Shown here: positions 1 to 6,775 of the stretch, piece after piece
Layout: each line of letters begins with the position of its first letter
Position numbering within the stretch: the first letter of the stretch is position 1
Source: Thiotrichaceae bacterium
GTDB taxonomy: Bacteria; Pseudomonadota; Gammaproteobacteria; Beggiatoales; Beggiatoaceae
Reading direction: 5' to 3'
NCBI GenBank assembly: GCA_016745055.1
Contig: JADGDF010000027.1
Span: 1-34,436 of the forward strand
Length of the DNA: 34,436 nucleotides
The notes under the pieces: generated by a model
Told to the model about the DNA's origin: nothing
What the model saw: only the letters and a program-made list of their open reading frames with translations
Database searches by the model: none
Program-made: the position numbers and the translations under genes

Positions 1-227
1 AACTAAGCTTTGCCCTTTGATTGAGGAACAAAAACAGGCTAACCGCCAACTGGATAAAATCCGTATTACGGTCGAACATGTAATACGAGCTCTTAAAATC
101 TTCAAAATGCTTGCGCTTCGTTACCGAAATCGTCGTAAGCATTTTGCTCTACGGTTTAACCTTATTGCTGCTATATATAATAAACTAATTATTTAAGCTT
201 GTTAATAAGTTATTTCGCAAGAGGTCT
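1..227 (+). mobile_element. Right end of an IS5-like insertion sequence (cut by window start)
   Basis: The transposase C-terminus ends at 196. About 20 bases later comes GCAAGAGGTCT (217-227), whose complement AGACCTCTTGC resembles the GAGACCTTTGC-type termini that I recall for IS5-group elements. I therefore place the IS end near 227. The left end is outside the window, so neither the terminal inverted repeat nor the target duplication can be verified. Confidence 0.5.
2..196 (+). CDS. IS5-family (DDE_Tnp_4-like) transposase, C-terminal fragment
   Basis: An open frame enters from the window edge and gives 64 residues before the TAA at 194-196. It contains EHVIRALKIFKML followed by RYRNRRKHFALRFNLIAAIYN, the closing block of the DDE superfamily endonuclease (DDE_4) transposases of the IS5 group. 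The Glu of EHVIR is in the position of the last acid of the DDE triad. The enzyme cuts and joins the ends of its own element. The fragment is truncated only by the window, so whether the full gene is intact cannot be told. Family assignment is from motif recognition. Confidence 0.75.
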   Translation, partial: TKLCPLIEEQKQANRQLDKIRITVEHVIRALKIFKMLALRYRNRRKHFALRFNLIAAIYNKLII

Positions 228-518
228 AATACGAATCCAAACAAACCTAAATACTCTCACAATGCCAATTACACAAATCATCAAAATTGATACAAGGTCT
301 GTAACAGCTACGACAATCCTGGGTACACTAATTGATAAATATGAAGTAATTACTTCAGGTGTGTCATAATTCGGAGAAAATGAATTATCACACCATACTA
401 TAAAGCTGGTTAAACATTGAATTCCAACAAAGATACATACGACAACAACCAAGTCAATAAAAAAATCCCGAAGAAAGTCAAGAGTGGGATGCAATTCAAA
501 ATATTTATCTATATCCAT
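210..518 (-). CDS. Small membrane protein ORF, C-terminus probably replaced by IS end
   Basis: The ORF has 102 residues with a hydrophobic segment at about 21-43 (FIDLVVVVCIFVGIQCL) and another at about 66-92 (IVVAVTDLVSILMICVIGIV), so it probably spans the inner membrane twice. GGGGGG lies 6 nt before the ATG and can serve as ribosome binding site. I do not recognise a family. The last codons, reading RPLAK and stop, fall inside the presumed IS terminus at 210-227. The original C-terminus therefore seems to have been cut off by the insertion, and this may be a remnant. No conserved catalytic residues are visible. Confidence 0.45.
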   Translation of the reverse strand: MDIDKYFELHPTLDFLRDFFIDLVVVVCIFVGIQCLTSFIVWCDNSFSPNYDTPEVITSYLSISVPRIVVAVTDLVSILMICVIGIVRVFRFVWIRIRPLAK

Positions 519-696
519 AATATTCCCCCCAATAATATGTAGTTAAAACATTAAATTTGTAATGAACCGGTGTCTCGCAGAGTTTTTGCGGTGTCCACGA
601 AACACTTAATTGGTAGCCCCAAATGCCTTTTTTCATAGCAACGTTATTACTCTAGTGCATCAAGTTTCACAGTGGGTGCTTAAGGTTGCTAAACAA

Positions 697-1686
697 TTAT
701 CCACCTGTCACATTCATATACCGCAAGATTTTAGGTTGATTATTGAGTTCAAATTCGTGATTTTTAGGTTTTAAATTCATGGCATGAACAATTGTCTGCT
801 TTAACGGCTCAATTTCACCAGGATGGGCGCGGACGACACGTTTTAAATCCACAGAATTTTCTTGGCCTAAACACAATAATAAACGACCTTCTGTTGTCAT
901 GCGAACTCGATTACAGGTATCACAAAAATTATGGCTGTGCGGTGAAATAAAACCAACGCGGGTATCGGTATTAGCAATGCGATAATATTTAGAAGGTCCT
1001 GCGGTTGTTTCCGTGGTTAGCAATAGGGTAAATGTTTGGGATAAATCTTCGCGAATTTTGGCGCTGGGATAATGCAAACCTGCATAATCATGTTCTACCG
1101 CTAACCCTAATGGCATTTCTTCAATAAAGCTGATGTCCATACCCTTATCAATCGCAAAGTTAACCAAGTCGGTAACTTCTTCATGATTACGATTTTTCAA
1201 AATAACAGCATTGAGTTTGATGCGTTGAAATCCAGCCGCTAATGAAGCATCAATACCTTTTAACGTATTTTCTAATTTACCTGTACGGGTGACTTTCTGA
1301 AAACGATCAGCTTTTAGGGTATCCAGGCTGATATTAATACGTTTGACACCAGCTTCTTTAATTAATTGAGCCATTTTAGCTAATTGTGAGCCATTGGTGG
1401 TAATTACTAGCTCTTTAAGGCCAGGCAAACTACTTAACTGTTCAAATAGTTGCAAAATACCGTGACGCACTAAAGGTTCTCCACCTGTAATACGGATTTT
1501 ATTTACACCTAATTCGACAAATGCTCGCCCTACCCAAGCTAATTCTTCCAGGGTCAATAGTTGCTCACGGGGCATAAAGGTCATTTTTTCATCCATGCAA
1601 TAAATGCAGCGAAAATCACATCTATCTGTAACGGACATTCGCAAGTAGGTTATTTTGCGGTTAAATTTGTCAATAAGTTCAGACAT
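697..1686 (-). CDS. moaA: GTP 3',8-cyclase MoaA (molybdenum cofactor biosynthesis)
   Basis: Radical-SAM enzyme that converts GTP to 3',8-cyclo-7,8-dihydro-GTP, the first step of molybdopterin synthesis, in the cytoplasm. The 329 residues match the family length. The N-terminal 4Fe-4S motif is C23-x3-C27-x2-C30 (TDRCDFRCIYC), followed by the SAM-binding GGEP. The second cluster motif, C255-x2-C258-x13-C272 (FCDTCNR...LLLCLG), binds GTP. The protein ends in the conserved Gly-Gly tail needed for catalysis. The ATG overlaps the end of pepP by 8 bp, so the two are probably co-transcribed and translationally coupled. No other moa genes are present in the window. Confidence 0.95.
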   Translation of the reverse strand: MSELIDKFNRKITYLRMSVTDRCDFRCIYCMDEKMTFMPREQLLTLEELAWVGRAFVELGVNKIRITGGEPLVRHGILQLFEQLSSLPGLKELVITTNGSQLAKMAQLIKEAGVKRINISLDTLKADRFQKVTRTGKLENTLKGIDASLAAGFQRIKLNAVILKNRNHEEVTDLVNFAIDKGMDISFIEEMPLGLAVEHDYAGLHYPSAKIREDLSQTFTLLLTTETTAGPSKYYRIANTDTRVGFISPHSHNFCDTCNRVRMTTEGRLLLCLGQENSVDLKRVVRAHPGEIEPLKQTIVHAMNLKPKNHEFELNNQPKILRYMNVTGG

Positions 1687-3001
1687 CCATGCCTCCTCCT
1701 GCCATTAACATTTCTATTTCGTTCACGGAACGAGGTAATGCTCTCGTGAGTACTTCATTACCTGCTTCAGTGACGAGTATATTGTCCTCAATACGTACAC
1801 CAATATTCCACCATTCCTCAGACACACCTTCAGTACCCGCAGGAATATAAATGCCAGGTTCAACTGTCATCACCATATTTGGTTCTAAAATACGCCAAGT
1901 TTGTTCAATTTTATATTCACCAACATCATGAACGTCCATGCCTAGCCAATGACAGGTGCGATGCATAAAGAATTTTTTATATGCTTCTTCTTCAATCAAC
2001 GTGTCCAATTTACCAATGAGTAGTCCCAACGCTTTCAAACCTTCGGTAATGACTTGTACGGCTGCTTCATGAGGTTCATCCCAACGATTTCCAGGATAAA
2101 CTTTATCAATAGCCGCTTTTTGCGCGGCGAGTACTAAATTGTAAATTGTTTTTTGGGGTTCAGTAAACACGCCGTTGACAGGAAAGGTGCGTGTGACATC
2201 CGCTGCGTAAAAATCAAATTCAGCCCCCGCGTCAATTAGCACCAAATCCCCGTCATTTAGAATACAATCATTTTCAGTATAATGGAGTATGCAAGCATTG
2301 GCACCTCCAGCAACAATAGCTGGATAAGAAGAATAGCGACTGCCGCTGTACATAAATTCGTGATTGAGTTCGGCTTCTAACTGGTATTCAAATAACCAAG
2401 GCTTGCAAGTTTGCATGGCACGTTGATGACTGCGCACAGTAATAGCGACGGCTGCGCGAATGGCTTGTAATTCGGCTTCACTTTTATATAAACGCATATC
2501 ATGTAACACATGATCCAACGTAAAGATTTCACGCGGTGCACAAACGCCTTTACGCGCTTGTTGGCGCAAATTATTCATCCAGCCAATGACTTTTTCGTCT
2601 AATTCAGGATGACAACCCATTGGATAATAAACCCTATGACAGCTTTCCATTAAACCAGGCACAATTTCATCAATATCGGTAATCGGAAAAGCATCATCAG
2701 CCCCATAAATCTCGCAAGCGCCTTCCAGACCTGCTCGCTTACCATGCCAGGTTTCTTTTTCTTTATCTTTTTCCCGACAAAATAAAATATATTGCCCCTG
2801 TTCTCTTTCAGGCATAATCACGGCAAGTGCTTCAGGTTCAGGAAAACCAGTGAGGTAGTAAAAATCGCTGTCAGGCCGATAAGCATAATGTACATCCCGA
2901 TTACGAATGACTTCTGGCGCAGCAGGAATCATGGCAATACTCCCTTCGCCCATGATGTCTATTAATTGTTGGCGACGTCGCTCAAATTCGCTTTTTTCCA
3001 T
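1679..3001 (-). CDS. pepP: Xaa-Pro aminopeptidase (aminopeptidase P)
   Basis: Cytoplasmic M24B metallopeptidase that removes the N-terminal residue from peptides with proline in second position. The protein has 440 residues, the length of E. coli PepP. The N-terminal creatinase-like domain covers about 1-170 and the pita-bread catalytic domain about 175-430. The dinuclear metal ligands are all present: D257, D268, H351 (HWLGMDVHD), E381 (VEPGIY) and E405 (VRIEDN). Spacing of the first three matches my memory of E. coli PepP. It is first in a pair with moaA. In many gammaproteobacteria pepP sits beside ubiH; that is not the case here. Confidence 0.95.
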   Translation of the reverse strand: MEKSEFERRRQQLIDIMGEGSIAMIPAAPEVIRNRDVHYAYRPDSDFYYLTGFPEPEALAVIMPEREQGQYILFCREKDKEKETWHGKRAGLEGACEIYGADDAFPITDIDEIVPGLMESCHRVYYPMGCHPELDEKVIGWMNNLRQQARKGVCAPREIFTLDHVLHDMRLYKSEAELQAIRAAVAITVRSHQRAMQTCKPWLFEYQLEAELNHEFMYSGSRYSSYPAIVAGGANACILHYTENDCILNDGDLVLIDAGAEFDFYAADVTRTFPVNGVFTEPQKTIYNLVLAAQKAAIDKVYPGNRWDEPHEAAVQVITEGLKALGLLIGKLDTLIEEEAYKKFFMHRTCHWLGMDVHDVGEYKIEQTWRILEPNMVMTVEPGIYIPAGTEGVSEEWWNIGVRIEDNILVTEAGNEVLTRALPRSVNEIEMLMAGGGMDV

Positions 3002-3464
3002 GTTTTATGATTACCTTGATGCAAAAATGGTCATTGACTCGTGACATAGTTTAAAGTTTATACGGAGTGTCTGCAATATCGTTGTTTTTGTTTGAGTGAA
3101 CGAAATTATTTTATTACCTCCACATTTTGGTAATCTTGCATGAGTTGTAATAAATTTATTAGATATTGAGTATTTATCTGATTTTTGTGAGAAAAAATGC
3201 TATTAAGAAGTACAACATAAGGTTAGTTTCTCCTTCATTTGATGCGATGAAAGAGGAATAGTCTTTAAACATCAAACCTTGCAATCAATCATAATCACCT
3301 GTTAGAATAAGGTTATAGTAACGCATACTAGAATTTTTTAGCTTACTTTGTTAAGCAACTTCTTTTTAAACTATATATCTAAGAATTACGCCTTACTGTA
3401 TTAATAAAGTGATACAAGCTAGTATGAAATAATTCTGCCACAGAAGTTATTTTAAGGGGTTAAC
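3002..3464. other. 463-bp divergent intergenic region, no gene seen
   Basis: This AT-rich spacer lies between divergently transcribed pepP and the zinc-ribbon gene and must hold both promoters. A weak sigma-70-like candidate for the rightward gene is TTGTTA (3348-3353), an 18-nt spacer, then TATATA (3372-3377). No ORF, RNA gene or clear repeat is visible. Confidence 0.4.
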
Positions 3465-4613
3465 ATGGCTATTTTAAAGTGTGAACACTGTGAGTGTACC
3501 AAAGAAGTTGCTAGCCAATATGCAGGGAAAGCAGTGAAATGTCCCTCTTGTGCACAACCAACTACCGTTCATGATACGATTGACTTATTAACAGGATTTT
3601 CTGAAAAATTATTAGAATTTGAAACACAACTGACAGAACTAAAGAATACTACAGCAGAACCTACGTTGGAGCCTTCTTCTGGTAATTCATTGGCAGAATT
3701 TTCTGAAAAATTATCAGTGTTTGAAACACAACTAACAGAACTAAAGAATACTACAACAGAATCTATGCTTGAACCTTCTCCTAATGATTTATTGGCAGAA
3801 TTTTCTGGAAAATTATCAGAAGTTGAAACACAACTAGCAGAATTAAAAAATACCACTACAAAATCTACACTTGAACCTTCTTCTGATAATTCATTAGTAG
3901 AATTTTCTGAAAAATTATCAGAAATTGAAACGCAACTAGCAGAATTAAAAAATACCACAACAGAGCCTACGCTCCAGCTTGCTTCTGATGATTTATTGAT
4001 AGAGCTTTCTGAAAAATTGTCAGATTTTGAAACACAACTGACAGAATTAAAGAGTACAACAGGTTCTACGCCTACACCTTCTTCTGAGTTCAGCGATGAA
4101 TTGACTCAAACATTAAGTAGGATTTTCAGAGATCATCGCATTGCAATGACAGAATTTAACGATGCGACGAAAAGTCGTGATGCGATTACCCAACGTACGG
4201 AAAAACATACTTCACATCTATTTCGTTTTAGCTTTATAGGACTATTTGCAGTGATTTTCGTTCTGTTATTTTTTATCTTTGAGCTAACAAGTTATTTTAA
4301 AACACTTTCACAGCCAATTCTCAGTGCCAATAATACTGGTGTAAAAGCTCTCAGTAGCCATCTGGTTGAAGTAAAAACTAATTTAGTTCAGTTGAATACG
4401 CTATTGAAAGAAATGAATGTTGAATCCGAAGCTGGTATGAATATCTCAGTAACAGAAGTAAACCAAGATGTCGCTAATATAAACTCTTCGATGGAAAATG
4501 TGCAGGATTCATTGAATAAAATGACTGATAGTATTACTTATCTTGTGGAACAAATGGAAAGTTTTGTTGAAAGTGAGAATGACCCTCTTAGGTATCGCTA
4601 TTACCGCCGGTAA
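3465..4613 (+). CDS. Zinc-ribbon, tandem-repeat coiled-coil, single-span membrane protein of unknown function
   Basis: The protein has 382 residues. An N-terminal zinc ribbon, C6-x2-C9...C26-x2-C29 (CEHC...CPSC), resembles the MJ0042/zinc-ribbon finger domains. Residues 45-200 hold four and a half copies of a 34-residue unit (FSEKLxExETQLxELKNTT then a Ser/Pro/Glu linker), each with a short amphipathic helix that should form a coiled coil. A strongly hydrophobic segment at about 254-274 spans the membrane. Residues 285-370 are again Leu/Asn/Glu-rich, of a coiled-coil or methyl-accepting-like style. There is no signal peptide, so the ribbon and repeats are probably cytoplasmic. The ATG follows AAGGGG by 6 nt. 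The function is unknown; a tether or signalling scaffold is possible. Confidence 0.8.
   Translation: MAILKCEHCECTKEVASQYAGKAVKCPSCAQPTTVHDTIDLLTGFSEKLLEFETQLTELKNTTAEPTLEPSSGNSLAEFSEKLSVFETQLTELKNTTTESMLEPSPNDLLAEFSGKLSEVETQLAELKNTTTKSTLEPSSDNSLVEFSEKLSEIETQLAELKNTTTEPTLQLASDDLLIELSEKLSDFETQLTELKSTTGSTPTPSSEFSDELTQTLSRIFRDHRIAMTEFNDATKSRDAITQRTEKHTSHLFRFSFIGLFAVIFVLLFFIFELTSYFKTLSQPILSANNTGVKALSSHLVEVKTNLVQLNTLLKEMNVESEAGMNISVTEVNQDVANINSSMENVQDSLNKMTDSITYLVEQMESFVESENDPLRYRYYRR
3597..4064 (+). repeat. 102-bp tandem repeats inside the zinc-ribbon gene (4 full, 1 partial)
   Basis: Units start at 3597, 3699, 3801, 3903 and 4005 (partial), each 102 bp and coding for 34 residues, beginning TTTTCTGAAAAATT or close variants. 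The bases as well as the protein are conserved, which suggests recent in-frame duplication and probable length variation between strains. Confidence 0.9.
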
Positions 4614-4653
4614 TTGCTTTTAACGGCCTAATTACAAATAAAAATCAATGCAA

Positions 4654-4731
4654 ATCAAAATTCAACCCTTGATATTTACCTGACTAATCAAAATATATTA
4701 AATAAGTAAAAATCAAAAACTGAATTTTGAT
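4654..4731. promoter_or_regulatory. ATCAAAA-rich inverted repeat upstream of BLUF gene (putative operator)
   Basis: ATCAAAATTCA at 4654-4664 is repeated exactly in inverse orientation as TGAATTTTGAT at 4721-4731. Two further direct copies of ATCAAAA lie between them (4687 and 4712). A possible -35 TTGATA (4669-4674) overlaps the block. The arrangement suggests a regulator-binding region controlling the BLUF gene that begins 64 bp downstream, but AT-richness makes chance copies likely. Confidence 0.3.
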
Positions 4732-4795
4732 GTGTGTTAAATGTAACTATTGGTTTAAACTCACTTACTCAACAACTTAATTAAGGAGTAATATC

Positions 4796-5308
4796 GTGCC
4801 TGAGCTCTATCTCTCACGTTTATTTTATGCAAGTACTGCAACTGAAAAGTATTCCTCTGCCGAATTAGGTGACATATTAACCTCTTGTCGTAAAAATAAT
4901 CCTGCTTTGGATATTACTGGCATGTTATTCTTAGGCAATAACTATTTTCTACAATGTTTAGAAGGCCCTAGAGCAAACATCAACGCACTATACAAACAAA
5001 TTCTTGCAGATGAGCGGCATGCTAAAGTGGAAGTATTAGAATTCAAGGAAGTCTTTAGCCGCTACTTTGATGAGTGGGCCATGAAATATGTAGGTTCCAT
5101 GAAAGTTATCAACAAAATTCTGAAAGAAACAGGATTAAAAGAATTCAATCCTTACATGGTTGATAATTATACCTTAAATTTGATGGTTGAAGCGTTCAGA
5201 GATTACAATGAACCCGAAAGTCCTACAGTAGCTGAAAACAGCGGCATTAAAAAGAAAAAAGGAAGTTTTGACGTGCTTGGATTTTTTAAACGTTCTTCGT
5301 CCGTTTAA
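4796..5308 (+). CDS. BLUF-domain blue-light sensor protein
   Basis: Short BLUF photoreceptor of 170 residues. The FAD-binding fold covers about 3-97. The photocycle residues are all present by alignment to AppA: Y11, N35, Q53 (in FLQCLEGP), W94 and M96. Light reorders hydrogen bonds between flavin and the Gln/Tyr pair and signals through the C-terminal helices. The rest (100-170) is a short helical and Lys-rich tail with no recognised output domain, so the partner must be another protein. AAGGAG lies 7 nt before a GTG, which fixes the start at 4796. An inverted repeat lies upstream. No GGDEF or EAL gene is adjacent; the nearest signalling genes are the kinases at 15.8-18.5 kb. Confidence 0.92.
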   Translation: MPELYLSRLFYASTATEKYSSAELGDILTSCRKNNPALDITGMLFLGNNYFLQCLEGPRANINALYKQILADERHAKVEVLEFKEVFSRYFDEWAMKYVGSMKVINKILKETGLKEFNPYMVDNYTLNLMVEAFRDYNEPESPTVAENSGIKKKKGSFDVLGFFKRSSSV

Positions 5309-5767
5309 TACGTCAAATGCCATTAAACCTATCCGAAATGGTATCAACTTCCAATTTCACAGAAATAGGTATCTTTCCCGAAAGTGCTCGTAAGTTGGGC
5401 CGAAAATCTGAAGCCCAACAAAATATAACTCTTCAATTCAATGTTAGATTTTCTATTTTCCAAAAGAACTCCCTATTACCATTTAACTTCTTTAAGCTAA
5501 AAAATGGAAAAAGAAAATTGTCCTTAACCAATTAATGGAATTACTTTCTACATTTAAGTTAGACATTCATTTTGATGTTTGGTGAAATCTTAATAATTCC
5601 TAAGTGAGCGTAAGGTCACTACTATTAAGTTAAATCTGGGCAAAGGACTCAATTTTAAACGAAATAATCCAAAACTTATGTTCTACTCTCCAACATAAAG
5701 TCATAGTTCCGCAATTTTGCGTTTTTAGGCGAGTTTAAACATATCACCACCCAATCTACCAAGCTTG
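5309..5767. other. 459-bp intergenic region with one palindrome
   Basis: GTTGGGC (5394-5400) and GCCCAAC (5413-5419) form a perfect 7-bp stem with a 12-nt loop. No T-run follows, so it reads more like a dispersed palindromic repeat than a terminator. An open frame at 5317-5535 has no ribosome site or recognisable composition and I do not call it a gene. The ubiA promoter must be here but no good -35/-10 pair stands out. Confidence 0.45.
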
Positions 5768-6646
5768 ATGTCAAAAATAAATACTAATTCTATGAAAACA
5801 CGTTTACAACTCTACATTTCTTTAATGCGTCTTGACCGCCCAATTGGTATTTATCTGTTACTGTGGCCCACATTATGGGCAGTATGGATTGCTGGTCAAG
5901 GCCAACCACATTGGTTGATTGCAATTGTATTTGTTGCAGGCGTGGTGTTAATGCGTTCAGCAGGATGTATTATCAATGATTATGCAGATAAAGACTTTGA
6001 TCCACATGTCCAAAGAACAAAAGAAAGGCCACTTGCCACTGGTCAAGTCAGTAAAAAAGAGGCTTTAGTATTATTTGCAATTTTATGTTTGATTGCATTT
6101 GGATTGGTGCTATTAATGAATCAATTTACTATTTTACTTTCATTTATAGCCATATTTTTAGCTATGACATACCCTTTAATGAAACGTTATACTCATTTTC
6201 CACAAGTTTATTTAGGGATGGCTTTTGGCTGGGCAATTCCAATGGCTTTTGCTGCACAAATAAATACGATTCCACTGCTTGCTTGGGAGTTGTTTATTGC
6301 AAATATTTTATGGACAGTTGCTTATGATACCAAATACGCGATGGTTGATCGTGAAGATGATTTAAAAATAGGTGTAAAATCAACTGCTATTTTATTTGGC
6401 CAATGGGATAAGTTGATTGTAGGAATTTTAGACGTTTGTGTTATTTTAATTTTATGGCACATTGGACAGCAATTATCAATGACTTTATCTTATTATTTGG
6501 GATTATTCGCAGCTTTAAGTTTTTTTATTTATCAACAATGGTTAATTAAGGAGCGTTTATCTCAACCGTGCTTTCAAGCTTTTTTGAATAACCATTGGGT
6601 AGGTATGAGCGTTTTTTTTGGTATTTTCTTCCATTATTGGATTTAA
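5768..6646 (+). CDS. ubiA: 4-hydroxybenzoate polyprenyl-transferase UbiA
   Basis: Integral membrane prenyl-transferase that attaches the polyprenyl tail to 4-hydroxybenzoate in ubiquinone synthesis. The protein has 292 residues with about eight to nine hydrophobic helices. Two Asp-rich, Mg-diphosphate-binding motifs are present: N70-D71-x2-D74-x3-D78 (NDYADKDFD) and YDTKYAMVDREDD starting near D187, both as in E. coli UbiA. The frame also offers TTG at 5765 and a later ATG at 5792. I chose the ATG at 5768 because its length fits the family, although no start has a clear Shine-Dalgarno. The gene stands alone; ubiC is not next to it as it is in E. coli. Confidence 0.95.
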   Translation: MSKINTNSMKTRLQLYISLMRLDRPIGIYLLLWPTLWAVWIAGQGQPHWLIAIVFVAGVVLMRSAGCIINDYADKDFDPHVQRTKERPLATGQVSKKEALVLFAILCLIAFGLVLLMNQFTILLSFIAIFLAMTYPLMKRYTHFPQVYLGMAFGWAIPMAFAAQINTIPLLAWELFIANILWTVAYDTKYAMVDREDDLKIGVKSTAILFGQWDKLIVGILDVCVILILWHIGQQLSMTLSYYLGLFAALSFFIYQQWLIKERLSQPCFQAFLNNHWVGMSVFFGIFFHYWI

Positions 6647-6647
6647 A

Positions 6648-6679
6648 AAGCCGGACTACTTTTTTTTGTAATCCAGCTT
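6648..6679. terminator. Possible bidirectional terminator between ubiA and NHL gene
   Basis: AAGCCGGACTAC pairs with GTAATCCAGCTT around a loop of eight T, giving a 12-bp stem with two mismatches. It begins just after the ubiA stop and lies between convergent genes. A trailing T-run is weak, so confidence is moderate. Confidence 0.4.
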
Positions 6680-6775
6680 AACATTTTAGAGTCAACAAGT
6701 CTAAATTTGAAGATAATAGTTTGTTATGCAGGCTCTTCAAGTTTTCAAGAGAAATTGCAAAAAAACTACGACAAA

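Noticed and set aside
580-620. GTGTCTCGCAGAG...CGAAACAC as a hairpin
   Set aside because: Only short, imperfect pairings; may be a decayed repeat but cannot be supported.
3569-3958. Long antisense frame opposite the 102-bp repeats
   Set aside because: Repetitive product (VVFFNSASCVS) is a by-product of the repeat array on the coding strand.
3597-4064. Regular repeats considered as a CRISPR array
   Set aside because: Units are contiguous, coding, 102 bp and without unique spacers; they are protein repeats.
5317-5535. 72-codon open frame after the BLUF gene
   Set aside because: No ribosome site of its own, no recognisable composition, and it contains a palindrome; probably chance.
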